NCBI GenBank assembly: GCA_911728435.2
Contig: OU452216.1
Coordinates: 3,174,342 to 3,238,341 of the forward strand
DNA: 64,000 bases
Source: Apoderus coryli
Taxonomy: Eukaryota > Arthropoda > Insecta > Coleoptera > Attelabidae
Direction: 5' to 3'
Shown here: positions 1-14,000 of the stretch, one piece after another
Layout of the letters: each line of letters opens with the position of its first letter
Position numbering within the stretch: position 1 is the first letter of the stretch
Position numbers and translations under genes: made by a program
Notes under the pieces: model-generated
The model's database searches: none
What the model was told of the DNA's origin: nothing
The model's input: the letters and a program-made list of their open reading frames with translations, nothing else

Positions 1-3000
1 CATCTAGAGTCTGTTGGAGGTTGATTCGTATCCTATAAATGATGACTTTGAGGGGACACTGCACCTCAAGTCTGTTGGGGGTTGATTAGTATCCTGTCTA
101 TGATGTTTTTGGAGGGACACTGCACCTCGAGGCTGTTAGAGGTTGATTCGTATCCTGTCCATGATGTTTTTGGGGGACACTGCACCTCAAGTCTATTGGG
201 GATTCATTCGTATCCTGTCTATGATGATTTTGGAGGGACACTGCACCTGCAGGCTGTTAGATGTTGATACGTATCCTTTTAATGATGATTTTGGAGGGAC
301 ACTGCACCTCGAATCTGTTGCGAGGTTTAATCGATACTGTTAATGATGATTTTGGAGGGACTCTACACCTCGAGTCTGTTAGAGGTTGATTCGTATCCTG
401 TTAATGATAACTTTTGAGGGATACTGCATCTAGAGTCTGTTGGAGGTTGATTCGTATCCTATAAATGATGACTTTGAGGGGACACTGCACCTCAAGTCTA
501 TTGGGGATTCATTCGTATCCTGTCTATGATGATTTTGGAGGGACACTGCACCTCCAGGCTGTTAGATGTTGATACGTATCCTTTTAATGATGATTTTGGA
601 GGGACACTGCACCTCGAGTCTGTTGGAGGTTGATACGTATCCTTTTAATGATGATTTTGGAGGGACACTGCAACTCGAATCTGTTGCGAGGTTTAATCGA
701 TACTGTTAATGATGATTTTGGAGGGACTCTACACCTCGAGTCTGTTGCGAGGTTTATTCGATACTGTTAATGATGATTTTGGAGGGACTCTACACCTCGA
801 GTCTGTTAGAGGTTGATTCGTATCCTGTTAATGATAACTTTTGAGGGATACTGCATCTAGAGTCTGTTGGAGGTTGATTCGTATCCTATAAATGATGACT
901 TTGAGGGGACACTGCACCTCAAGTCTATTGGGGATTCATTCGTATCCTGTCTATGATGATTTTGGAGGGACACTGCACCTCCAGGCTGTTAGATGTTGAT
1001 ACGTATCCTTTTAATGATGATTTTGGAGGGACACTGCACCTCGAGTCTGTTGTAGGTTGATACGTATCCTGTTCATGATTACTTTGGAGGGACACTGCAC
1101 CTCGAGTCTGTTGGAGGTTGATACGTATCCTTTTAATGATGATTTTGGAGGGACACTGCACCTCGAATCTGTTGCGAGGTTTAATCGATACTGTTAATGA
1201 TGATTTTGGAGGGACTCTACACCTCGAGTCTGTTAGAGGTTGATTCGTATCCTGTTAATGATAACTTTTGAGGGATACTGCATCTAGAGTCTGTTGGAGG
1301 TTGATTCGTATCCTATAAATGATGACTTTGAGGGGACACTGCACCTCAAGTCTATTGGGGATTCATTCGTATCCTGTCTATGATGATTTTGGAGGGACAC
1401 TGCACCTCCAGGCTGTTAGATGTTGATACGTATCCTTTTAATGATGATTTTGGAGGGACACTGCACCTCGAGGCTGTTAGAGGTTGATTCGTATCCTGTC
1501 CATGATGTTTTTGGGGGACACTGCACCTCAAGTCTATTGGGGATTCATTCGTATCCTGTCTATGATGATTTTGGAGGGACACTGCACCTGGAGTCTGTTG
1601 GAGGTTGACACGTATCCTTTTAATGATGATTTTGGAGGGACACTGCACTTCGAGTCTGTTGGAGGTTGATACGTATCCTGTTAATGATTATTTTTGAGGG
1701 ACACTGCACCTCGAGTCTGTTGGAGGTTGATACGTATCCTGTTAATGATTATTTTGGAGGGACACTGCACCTCGAGTCTGTTGGAGGTTGATTCGTATCC
1801 TGTCTATGATGATTTTGGAGGGACACTGCACCTCGAGGCTGTTAGAGGTTGATTCGTATCCTGTCCATGATGTTTTTGGGGGACACTGCACCTCAAGTCT
1901 ATTGGGGATTCATTCGTATCCTGTCTATGATGGTTTTGGAGGGACACTGCACCTGGAGTCTGTTGGAGGTTGATACGTATCCTGTTAATGATTATTTTGG
2001 AGGGACACTGCACCTCGAGTCTGTTGGAGGTTGATTCGTATCCTGTCTATGATGATTTTGGAGGGACACTGCACCTCGAGGCTGTTAGAGGTTGATTCGT
2101 ATCCTGTCCATGATGTTTTTGGGGGACACTGCACCTCAAGTCTATTGGGGATTCATTCGTATCCTGTCTATGATGATTTTGGAGGGACACTGCACCTGGA
2201 GTCTGTTGGAGGTTGATACGTATCCTGTTAATGATTATTTTGGAGCGACATTGCACCTCGAGTCTGTTGGAGGTTGATACGTATCCTTTTAATGATGATT
2301 TTGGAGGGACTCTACACCTCGAGTCTGTTAGAGGTTGATTCGTATCCTGTTAATGATAACTTTTGAGGGATACTGCATCTAGAGTCTGTTGGAGGTTGAT
2401 TCGTGTCCTATAAATGATGACTTTGAGGGGACACTGCACCTCAAGTCTGTTGGGGGTTGATTCGTATCCTGTCTATGATGATTTTGGAGGGAAACTGCAC
2501 CTCGAGGCTGTTGGAGGTTGATTCCTATTCTGTTAATGATGATTTTGGAGGGACACTTCACCTCGAGTCTGTTGGGCGTTGATTCGTATCCTGTCAATGA
2601 TGTTTTTGGGGGGACACTGCACCTCAAGTCTGTTTGGGGTTGATTCGTATCCTGTCTATGATGATTTTGGAGGGACACTGCACCTCGAGGCTGTTAGAGG
2701 TTGATTCGTATCCTGTCCATGATGTTTTTGGGGGACACTGCACCTCAAGTCTATTGGGGATTCATTCGTATCCTGTCTATGATGATTTTGGAGGGACACT
2801 GCACCTGGAGTCTGTTGGAGGTTGACACGTATCCTTTTAATGATTATTTTGGAGGGACACTGCACCTCGAGTCTGTTGGAGGTTGATACGTATCCTTTTA
2901 ATGATGATTTTGGAGGGGCATTGCACCTCGAGTCTGTTAGAGGTTGATTCGTATCCTGTTAATGATAACTTTTGAGGGATACTGCATCTAGAGTCTGTTG

Positions 3001-3735
3001 GAGGTTGATTCGTGTCCTATAAATGATGACTTTGAGGAGACACTGCACCTCAAGTCTGTTGGGGGTTGATTCGTATCCTGTCTATGATGATTTTGGAGGG
3101 ACACTGCACCTCGAGGCTGTTGGAGGTTGATTCCTATTCTGTTAATGATGATTTTGGAGGGACACTTCACCTCGAGTCTGTTGGGCGTTGATTCGTATCC
3201 TGTCAATGATGTTTTTGGGGGGACACTGCACCTCAAGTCTGTTTGGGGTTGATTCGTATCCTGTCTATGATGATTTTGGAGGGACACTGCACCTCCAGGC
3301 TGTTAGATGTTGATTCTTATCCTGTCAATGATGTTGTTGGGGGGACACTGCACCCCAAGTCTGTTGGGGGTTGATTCATATTCTATCTATGATGATTTTG
3401 GAGGAACACTTCACTTCGAGAGTGTTGGAGGTTGATTCGTGTTCAGTTAAAGATGTTTTTGGAGGGAACTGCACCTCAAGTCTGTTGGGGGTTGATTCGT
3501 ATCCTGTCTATGATCATTTTGGAGGGACACTCCACCTCGAGGCTGTTGGAGGTTGATTCGTATTCTGTTAATGATGATTTTGGAGAGGCACTGCACCTCG
3601 AGTCTGTTGGATTGATTGGGATTGATTCGTATTCTGTCAATGGTGATTTTGAGGGGATGCTGCACCTCGACTCTATTGGGGGTTGATTCGTATCATGTTA
3701 ATAATGATTACTGCACCTAGAGTCTGTTGGAGGTT
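1..3735. repeat. 61-bp satellite array with higher-order structure
   Basis: About 61 tandem copies of a 61-bp unit (core GATTCGTATCCTGT, GGAGGGACACTGCACCTCGA). The array starts before base 1. A diagnostic variant with CTATAAATGATGACTTTGAG recurs at 1, 427, 854, 1281, 2376 and 2985, so blocks of 7 and later 10 or 18 units were copied as wholes. Because 61 is not a multiple of 3, three units (183 bp) bring back the frame, and long open frames appear on both strands. I treat these as by-products of the repeat. The last unit runs directly into a LINE scrap at 3736. Confidence 0.95.
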
Positions 3736-4000
3736 TTGAAGATGGATGATGTGCTTAAGGCTGGTTGATCGTTTAAGAACAAGCTAACTTATGGGACGGC
3801 TGGAGTACCAAGTTTCATTGTCAAGGACTGCATTCCGACTCTATCTTCACTTGGCTACATATTTTTAGACTTATATTGGGGTCATCACAATTTCCTGCTT
3901 GTTGGACGACTGCCAAGATCATACCGATCTTAAAGTCGGGGCCGGCTACTATTTTGAGCTATTTTACCGTTTCTCCAAGTTGCTTGAGATTTCCATATAC
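3736..4000 (+). pseudogene. LINE reverse transcriptase fragment
   Basis: Translation gives VLKMDDVLKAG, stop, SFKNKLTYGTAGVPSFIVKDC and then KIIPILKSG. This is the region just upstream of and into the RT domain of the same Jockey-like family as the LINE at 11088-12753 (RLKNKFTSGSDNVP, VKDC, KIVPIFKSGD). It carries stops and frameshifts and is cut at both ends. Confidence 0.75.
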
Positions 4001-4462
4001 ACCAAGGTGTCTTGGTATGTTGAAAATGTTTTAAATTTTTATCTCATAAATGAAGCAACATAGGGAAAAAATACAAGAGATAAAAAAGTTGTAGTTGTAG
4101 TTGCTTGATCTCAAGACAATATCGAAATTAATTACAGTCAGTGGCGTACATTTTTTTTGCCAATAATGTTTATTAAGTCTCCCTAAGGCCACTGGACTTA
4201 GTAATTTTGATCTAGTTAGGGTCATATAAGCTCCCTATTTCCAGTATCAACGATTTTTTTTTGTTATATAAAGGCAAAAATTTTGTTCATGGCTTGCGAG
4301 CAAACCGACACCTTATATAATGCATTCCCTGCTTCGTGGAAGACGGCGCGAATGATATTTGTATTATTTAATATTTTCAGGCAAGATAACTTAGGCCTTG
4401 AATATTTTTTTCTCAATATCACATAATTAAAATGAAAGCACATTGCTAAATTTTTGTTTTAG
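4001..4462. other. AT-rich intron sequence, no feature
   Basis: Low-complexity AT-rich DNA ending in the exon 1 acceptor. I see no coding or repeat signature. Confidence 0.5.
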
Positions 4463-4680
4463 ATAAGTTTTATCAGCGAAACTACTCAAGAGAGTTGCTG
4501 CAAGTGCGGAAGAAATTTACTAACGCATATAACTTCAAAACACTCATATTTGCTGTCGAACATATTAAAAAGTGTCAAGGACAATATTGAGAAAATTGGT
4601 GAATTAGCCCTCTATTTGTATGAAGATTTACCGCTGTCCATTTGGAAATTGAGTGACTCTGATTTGGAATTGATTTCTAG
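4463..4680 (+). CDS. EPG5: EPG5 exon 1 of window
   Basis: The polypyrimidine acceptor TTTTTGTTTTAG ends at 4462 and the donor GTAACA begins at 4681. Reading starts in phase 0: an in-frame TAG at 4460-4462 rules out an earlier start of this reading. It ends two bases into a codon (72 codons + 2). The product includes CCKCGRNLL, two close CxxC-like cysteines, and then the helical stretch ALYLYEDLPLSIWKL typical of the family. The split Arg/Ser codon is completed by exon 2, 12.4 kb away. Confidence 0.8.
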
Positions 4681-7600
4681 GTAACATTTTTTGTTTTTCG
4701 TTTTATTATTTATTTATTATTATTATAATTAGGTGGGATCTTGGGCCAGTCAGAACCAATTAGCAACTGCCTTTGTCATTTTAGAGCACGGAAAATGCTT
4801 TGTTTTGACTGAATTAAGCCATACGAGTTTTATAAAAATTTGGGTACATAAACACATAGAAAGGTTCTTATTTCATGTGGAACACCCTATATATTATTGT
4901 ATTTTTGAATATTTTGTACAAACCCGTCCCTATACTAATCTTCAAATGTATTTGAACAGTCTAACCTGATTTATTTGGTCAAAACCAGATCTCAGAACAA
5001 ATGTGGGATTTCGTCGCTTAAGTGAACAGCTAAATGGGCATGGTGCCAGCGTAGTCGCAACGGGCAGTGTAACTATATGCCAGCGAAATAGAGAAAGCTC
5101 CTTGGGAAGCCGTAAAAGTCCTTGCGCATGCTCTTGCTCTTATTATTTAACCACACTTTCTTCTGAGCGGACACGGACAAAGCTATCCTTAAATTTTATG
5201 ACAAAAATCTCTCTTGAACGGACAGAAAATACCGCCCAATCGTTGCTAGGCGCGAACATGCTAGTCCGAAATAATTAGCGTGGCCTGCCAAATCACGGGC
5301 CGTGGAAAGCCACCTTTAATAGACAAGCATCGATCGTTCGCAATCGGGGAATTACCAACCGGCGCGGCTGTGTGATTTCCTGTTTCTTTACTGGCGTGTG
5401 AATTCCTGTTTCTTTACTGGCCGAAATTTATAAAAAGAAAGTGCCACTTGGAATCCGTCCCTAGGATCTTCAAGAGTTCGTCAATATTGACAATAATTTG
5501 TGTGTAGAAGAACCTGTTTCAGATGAAACTCTTCAAAGTGTGGAAGTTAATCAAGAAATCTCAGATGAATCTGACGACGATCTACACACAGACGTGGATA
5601 ACCGGCTAACCTAAAAAAAGCGCGTCTAACAAAATCTAATATATTTTCTGTCCCTCTGTCGTTAACATGAAATACTACGAGGGTTGCCTTTTATATTTCG
5701 GGATTAGGGAACAAAAACAAATATTAATGATCGAAAATCACTGTATTGTTTTTCAAAATATTCCCCATGAAGATCTATACACTTTTGCATGCGTTTGAAC
5801 CAATTATCGAAGCACTTTTGCCACTCTGATTGAGTTATCTCCAATACATGCATTCTGAATGCAGCAACCGCTTCTTCAGGTGTCGAAAAACGTTGAAAGA
5901 AGTCATTCGGTGCCAAGTTAGGACTATACGGCGGTTGACTCATCAAATCGATGTTTTGGGTGCTCAAAAATGCAGTTATTTGAGCCGATGTGTGAGAGCT
6001 CGCATTGTCGTGGTGAAGAGTGATCCGTCTTCGGCGGTTGGTTTTCCTGATTTCTTGGAAGACAACTGACAAACAAATGGTTGTGTACCACTCAGAATTG
6101 ACTGGTCTGCGTTGTTCTAGTGGTACGGTGGCGACATGTCAAGTTTTTCCGAAAAAACAGGCGACCATTTGCTTGGAAGTGCTTCGTGCGCGAACAACTT
6201 TTGTTGGATTTGGCTCATCTTGAAACACCCATACAGTCGACTGCTGTTTACTTTCGGGCTCATACGCGTAAATCCACTATTCACCTGTTACGATGTCATG
6301 GACGTGTTCGAAGCACCGCGATCGTATTTTTTGAGCATTACTTTCGACCAATCGACATGAGCCTTTTTTTGAGCGATTGACAAATTGTGTGGGATCCAAC
6401 GCGAACAAATTTTGTTGACAGTCAAATGTTTATGCAATCTTGAAAGTATCCCACTAATGCCTAAGGTTGTCTCAATCTCTTGATAGATCACATGACGATC
6501 TTGCAATATCAGTTCGCGCACAGCATCAATGGTTTTCAGACCAACTGATTTTGGACGACCTTCACGAAATTCGTCTTGGAGTGAACTACGACCACGATTA
6601 AATTCACCATATCATCGATAAACGTATGAGGAAAAGCTAAAATTAAGAGGAAATACGTTTGTTAACTTTTTTATAGGTACCTATATTAAAAGAAACTAAA
6701 CAATTCTAAATTGGAAAATGGAAACAAAAAAAAATCAAACAAAACTGAAACAACTCGTGTATCACACAAAAACAAAAATAGAATAAAAACATATACATAA
6801 GTGTTCATACGAAATATGTGACGTAATCGTGCCTCCGTAGCTCAAGCCGGTGGTGGTCTTTAGGTTTCACAACAACCCTCAGGCCTGGGCGCCAGCTAAA
6901 ATTAAAATTTTAGCAAAGAATAGGGAAAAGGAACTGTACAAGATATGCCACCTACGTTTAATAAAAATATTATTTATTTAATATTATGTAGCAACAAAAA
7001 ATTAGTTAAATAACAAGATTAATACAATGAGAAACTATTTAAATAAAAAGAAATATAGGTACTTAGAATATGTGTCTTTGATTTTATTAGGTTTAATCCT
7101 ACTCTTAAATTTAGTAAACTATAAAAATAATAAAAATAAAAAACTTACAAACTTTAGTACTAGCTACCAAGATTGGTTAACAAAGTCTCGTACCGGTCCT
7201 CACGTAATGTGATTTGGACTCCTTTTGGTCGATAACAGGATACAAGGAGTATGAACAGATTTGGTCTGTATTTGCTGGGTGATGCGTTATTGTTCAATAT
7301 GTCAACACACAGGTAGTCAAAGTTCCAATATTTTAACTATAGCCAAGAAGCCTAAAATTTGCGAAGCCACCGTTATGAAATGAATCTATTAAAAACTACT
7401 ACCAATTCTTACCTAATCGGTAATTAGGCTTCGCTAATTTAATCAGTAATATTTTCTTAATTTTCAAAATTAAACTCTGTATCGGTGCGTTTGCTGTTTC
7501 GCTTCTCGCTTCTAAATGCCTCTTTTTAAACCGCAAATTTACACACTTTCTACCTATTTTAGTATCGGGCATAGGTACTCTCTTTGAAAAACTCTCAGTG

Positions 7601-7956
7601 GTGCGAAATGACAAAAAAGGAAAAGGAACCAATGTATGTGGACATATTGAAACTTTACATACTTTAAACACGTTGAAATATTTACAAAAAATTACTTAAA
7701 TTGAAATGCAAAATACGAGGGTCGTTAGTAAAGTACTCATTAATTTTAAATCCAAAAAATCTGACCGTTACAAATAAAATCATAAAATCTAAAAGTTAAA
7801 TTGTAAAATCTAATCTTCTTTTTAGCTCTCCATATCATATATGTAATATATGTATATATGGAGACTATTAGTTTCATGAAAAAAAATTTTTTTTTAATTT
7901 CACCGGAAATACTTCTTTTTGGTCATTTTATACATAAATAAGTAGTTTTAAAAAAA

Positions 7957-7991
<35 letters not shown>

Positions 7992-7992
7992 A

Positions 7993-8035
<43 letters not shown>

Positions 8036-11000
8036 ATCCACGAAAACGCAAAAACCGCTTAACAGATTTTAACCAAATTTGGTACAAAAATACTATTGGA
8101 CATGGCAAGGAGCTGATTAGATTTTGGGAAACATTGAGCGTAGGCAAAGGGTTTAAAAGAGGGTTCAAAAATTAAAAAAATTCATAGTTCTTAAACTTAT
8201 CCGAAATACTGCATAATTTTTTATGCATTTAATTGAATATAACCTAAAATATTGAACATAAAATATTAGACCACATTGGCGTTCGAAAATAGTGTAAAAT
8301 GGGGTAAAAAAGTTTAAAAAAAAACGTATTTCTTAAAAATAGCAGAAATATTAACTAGTTATTGATAGTTTTGATAGAATATAACCTATAAAATGTGTCA
8401 TGAATAACTTACTTTCATAGGCGTTCGTAAATAGTGGAAAAGGGGTCAAAACATAAAAAATATATATTTCCTAAACTTATTCGAAATATGGAATAATTTT
8501 TCATAGTTGTGATACAATATAAGCTAAAAAATATTCCATAAAAGAATTGGTTCACAAAGGCGTTCGAAAATAGTTTAAAAAAAGGGTCAAAAACGAAAAA
8601 AAATACGTTTCCCAAATATACCAGAAAAATTGGCTAATTATATATAGCTTTGATATAAGATAACCTAAAAAATGCAGCATAAAATTTTTATTCACATAGG
8701 CGTTCGTAAATAGTAGAAAAAGGGGTAAAATAAAAAAAAAATTAAAATGTAAAAAATTTTATATTTAACTAGATGAATTGGTGTTAAAAATACACGACAA
8801 AAATTAATGTACCATAGGCGTCCGTAAAAATTCTATAAAAGGGTCAGAAAAAATTTGTATCCGTGATAACTCAAAAACCACTTAACGGATTTTAACCACA
8901 TTTGGTACGAAAATACTACAGGATAATTATAGGTGGTGATTAACATTGAGCGTAGGCAACGGGTTTAAAAGAGGTTTCAAAAATTTAAAAAACCATAGTT
9001 CTTAAACTTATCCGAAATATTGAATAATTTTTTATAGTTGTGATAGAATATAACCTAAAAAATGTTACATAAAAGAATTAGTTCACACAGGCGTTCGAAA
9101 ATAGTGTTAAAAAAGGGTCAAAACGAAAAAAAAATGTTTCCCAAATATACCAGAAAAATTGGTTAATTATATATAGCTTTGATATAAGATAACCTAAAAA
9201 AATGCAGCATAAAATTTTTATTTACATAGGCGTTCGTAAATAGTAGAAAAAGGGGTAAAATAAAAAAAATTAAAATGTAAAAATTTTTATATTTAACTAG
9301 TTGAGTTGGTGTTAAAAATACCTACACGACAAAAATTAATGTTCCATAGGCGTCCGTAAAAATTCTATAAAAGGGTCAGAAAAAATTTGTATCCGTGATA
9401 ACTCAAAAACCACTTAACGGATTTTAATCACATTTGGTACGAAAATACTACAGGCTATTTATAGGTGGTGATTAACATTGAGCGTAGGCAAGGGGTTTAA
9501 AAGAGGGTTCAAAAATTAAAAAAATTATAGTTCTTAAACTTATCCGAAATATTGAATAATTTTTTATGGGTGTGATAGAATATAACCTAAAAAATGTTAC
9601 ATAAAAGAATTAGTTCACACAGGCGTTCGAAAATAGTCTTAAAAAAAGAGTCAAAAACGAAAAAAAAATGTTTCCCAAATATACCAGAAAAATTGGCTAA
9701 TTATATATAGCTTTGATATAAGATAACCTAAAAAATGCAGCATAAAATTTTTATTTACATAGGCGTTCGTAAATAGTAAAAAAAGGGGTAAAATGAAAAA
9801 AAAATTAAAATGTAAAAAATTTTATATTTAACTAGTTGAATTGGTGTTAAAAATACACGACAAAAATTAATGTTCCATAGGCGTCCGTGAAAATTCTATA
9901 AAAGGATCAGGAAAAAATTGTATCCGTGATAACTCAAAAACCACTTAACGGATAACCTACAACATGCAGCATAACAATTTTGTTTACATAGGCGTTCATA
10001 AATAGTAGAAAAGGGGGCAAAATAAATTTTATAATAAAACTAAAAAAAAATCAATTATTTTGCGTACAAGAATTTGGCCTAAATCTGAAATATAAAATAT
10101 CTGCGTATAAATAGTGCTTCCAAAGAGAAGAAAAAGGCACAAAACCCGATACAAAAAAAAAATAGCTGATGTCTAAAACAAAACAAAAATTTAGATAAAT
10201 GACAAAAAGGTCATAAAATTATTACTTTTACACTTAAATATGGAGAGCTATTCGTGCCTCGAGGGCAACAGCTAGTTTGATTGGCAAATCGGTTAATTAC
10301 ACTTACAATGTTTAGGTATTTCAATATTTCTATGAACATATAATAAAGCTATTATGACTTTTAATTAATCAAGCTTCTTTCTGCCGTTGCTACAGAAATA
10401 GTCAACGTACAATTTTCGTTAAAAATGCGCCGATATCGTATTTTAATTGTTCGCCAAGTTTTGTGTCCATGTATTTCGATTTTGTGTTGAACTAGAAGCA
10501 AGAAGCAACTGCAACATTGGTTTGTGAAGAACGAAGCCGACAAGGACAAAGACTCCGCTCTTAGAATCCGCATTAATAGACCAAGAGCAGTCAGACCTGT
10601 TAAAAATATTATAGACCGGGTGCTGCATTCAAAAATATTTATGCAATTTATCTATTTATATATGGATGAATTCATTGTCATTTTCTAAATATTTAATATT
10701 TTGTAAAACCACGGATCGATCGTTGGGAGGGGCGCGCGCCCCCTGCGCCCTCTCCTTAAGGCCCCACTGTAAACAACACAAATAACTCTCGTATGTCAAA
10801 ACGTTCTGAGTACGTATAAATGTCTAACTTTATGATAGAGCTGTCAGTTGCCAGATTGCAAAACAAAGGTTGCCAAATCCCGAAATATAAAAGGCAACCC
10901 TCGTATTATTATTATTATTGGGTAGCGAGTATAGCGACATTTGTCTTTGAATTCGTTGAGGCTTCTACACTGCCCCGCAATATTAACCGGACAAAGAAAA

Positions 11001-14000
11001 TTTTGTTCAAAATGAATCCTAAATAACTTTTTCAGTATTGCATCAATTTTGACAATTTTTTTTCGAGTTTTAGGCCGTTTTATTGTCATCATTTACTACT
11101 TTCTTTCACAGCGTCTTTCTTGATTCATCTCAATACTGTGCGCCGAGTGGCTCTGTCAGTACCAATGTTTTCCACGTTGGTCAAATTGAATTATCTGACA
11201 TATTCTCAGCATCCAAACGCCTTAAGAACAAATTTACCTCGGGTTCTGATAATGTTCCTTTATTCTTTGTCAAAGATTGCATTTCCGTGTTGGCTAGTCC
11301 TCTGAAGTCAATTTTCGACCTAATTCTAAAAACAAACACTTACCCGGATCTATGGAAGGAATCTAAAATTGTCCCAATCTTTAAGTCTGGCGACAGGTCT
11401 CATATAAATAACTATCGTCCTATTTCCTTATTATCTAACTTTTCTAAGCTGTTTGAATCTATCTTGTATGAACGGATTTACACGGAAGTTAGGCGTTTGA
11501 TTTCGGTCAACCAGCATGGCTTTATGTGTGGGAGATCTACGGTCACTAATCTGTCAATCATTTCTCACTGTATCTCTGAAACTCTGGACCGTGGAGGTCA
11601 ACTTGATGTTGTATACACCGACTTTGCAAAAGCTTTCGATACCCTGGACTTGCTGAGTAAGCTGCATGTGTTTGGATTTCATTCGAACTTGATAGCTTTG
11701 TGTGACTCTTATTTACAAAACCGTAAGCAATATGTATTTTACAACGGGTTTAAATCTAATATTTATTCTGCGACCTCAGGGGTTCCGCAGGGCTCTAATT
11801 TGGGTCCATTATTATTTAATCTATTTATCAATGACCTGGATCAATGTCTGTTGGAACGCAGGTTGTTTTTTGCGGACGACCTGAAAATCTTTGCTTCCGT
11901 GGACACAAAAACGGATTGCATTGGATTGCAGAGTGATTTATATGCTCTTCAAACATGGTGTGACCATAATAGATTGACTCTCAATATTCAAAAATGCAAA
12001 TGCCTTAGTTTCACGCGAAGGGCTACGCTTATTGACTATCCGTACACCATTTCCGAAATTCAGCTTGAGCGATGTCATGCGTTCACGGATTTGGGTGTCA
12101 CATTCGATCACAAATTTTTATTCCTGGACCACATCAATAGAGTGATATCTGAGGCGTCACGTATGTATGGCTTCATAATGCGTAACTGTAGAGGCTTTGA
12201 TAGTGTTTCTGTGCTCATTACTCTGTTTAACACATATGTCAGATCGAAACTAGAGTACTCGTCTATTGTCTGGTATCCTCAGTATAATGCTCACAAGTTG
12301 GAGATCGAAAAAATACAACGCCGGTTTCTAAAGTATCTAGTTTTTAAAACAGATGGGGTTTATCCTGTTAGAGGAATCGATCATTGTTTGTTGCTGTCTC
12401 GTTTTAATATGCAGAGCTTGGAATATAGAAGAATTCAGTGTTCATTAGTAATGTTATATAAATTATTGCGAGATAAGATAGACTGTTCTTCCTTGTTATC
12501 AAGTATAAATTTTTTAGTTCCTAGATTGAATACTAGATCAAATGCGACATTTTATTTAGACAGAGCTAGAACTAATGTGTTATTGAGATCGCCTGTACAT
12601 ATTATGTGCAATAATTTTGATTCAATTTCTGGTAGATGTGACATTTTTACAACGTCAGAATATAACCTTAAAATGTTAGCTGCAGAAACATTTATAGTGT
12701 AAACGTGTGTATTGTAAGTTTTCTTTGTGAATTTAATTAATTAATTTATTGTCCTATACGAAACTTTAAAAATTTCGAACGGATTTGTTGTTATACAGGG
12801 GTGAACAAAAAGTTACATTTTACTCTAAACTTTTCAGCACCCTGTAGAAAAAACTCAGGACCGAATAATGATCTTTTTTACAACATTTTGAAGCCCCATC
12901 TTTTCTGAACAACTTGTTTTTTTAAGAATTGCTTGTTACATAAAGCAACAAGACTTTAAGTTATGTTGGAAATTTGTGTCACACTACTATGCTTTCACCA
13001 GACGACCGTTTCGTCGATCCACGACTCATCAGTGGTGATCGGCAGGTAGTGTGACCCAAACTTCCAACATTTACAAAGAGCTTATACTAGCACGAGAATT
13101 GATTGAAATACATCTCTCTCTCAACTTGTTTTTTGATTCATACCGATATCTGTATTCTTAAAGGAAAAATACTGGTTTCAAATAAATAATGCTTTATTAA
13201 ATGTAGCAACAACAAATAAAAATAAAAATTATAGCAAAGTTGGTCGTGATGACAAAAGAATTAGCAGTTTCCATGGCATACAAGAACGTCAACAAGTTTT
13301 TTTCAACAAATTACAGATTTACTGTACTTTCTTAAGTTTGTTGAAGCGTGTTTGAAGTTTTGTAGTGTGTTTCGGAGTTGTTTGGTAAACGATAAGTGAA
13401 TTTAAAAACGATAAGCCCAGAGGAAGTGGTACAAGCCGTTGCTCTACAAGACGATGGCCGTCCAATTAAGTATATCGCAGAAAGGCATGGTAATCCACGC
13501 AGTACGATCTCCGATGCGATACAAAGGTTCAGACAATATGGTTAAATGTGCCATTCTATTAAATTTGTATTGACAACAACGCCCATCCTGACTTAAATGT
13601 TTCTTTGCGTTTTTTATGCAGATTCGGGTTGAATTGTTGATATTTTATTTTTATTAATTCTATAATTGACCACAAAACAATAAAATAGTAAAAATACATG
13701 TATTTCTAAGAATATAGATTTTCGGTTATTTCTAGTAAAATAATAATTTATCGGGTTGTGACAAAACTATTGCGTCGATTGAGTGTATTGACAATAATAA
13801 CGTTTAGTGGGAAATAATTTAGTTTTTACAATTATAATCCTTCCTTTATTTATCCTTACATCTTCCCTAACTACCACCTTTGGGGCATACAAATTAGAAA
13901 GAAGACGTAACGAATGGTAAGTCAGAAATATGTGATAAGATACTCTCGTGAAAAATTTTTTATACAGTCCATTTTTTTTTATAAATTTCGTTGGTTAATA

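Larger units (their letters stand above)
5678..10903 (-). mobile_element. Mariner element split by a ~4.1-kb nested insertion
   Basis: Inverted termini CGAGGGTTGCCTTTTATATT (5678 on) and its complement ending at 10903 are each flanked by TA. A second genomic copy of the target without the element occurs at 16552-16580 (TA at 16569-16570), which confirms the borders and the TA duplication. The transposase is on the minus strand. Sequence from about 6631 to 10775 is foreign to the mariner: an unclassified stretch, a Helitron, and a hAT-like end. The 5' end resumes at about 10790, matching the small relative at 16656-17059. Confidence 0.85.

Noticed and set aside
82..3686. Many 60-100-codon open frames on both strands
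   Set aside because: They follow the 61-bp satellite period, repeat each other in different frames and show no independent coding signal.
4733..5278. Open frames of 78 and 91 codons after exon 1
   Set aside because: No similarity recognised, repeat-like neighbourhood, and reading exon 1 on into them meets a stop or breaks phase.
6830..6895. tRNA-like sequence (GCCTCCGTAGCTCAAGCCGG)
   Set aside because: It has a rough A box, but no convincing B box or cloverleaf could be drawn.
7923..8168. 81-codon minus-strand frame with QTDR repeats
   Set aside because: It is the translation of a TGTC microsatellite inside a Helitron.
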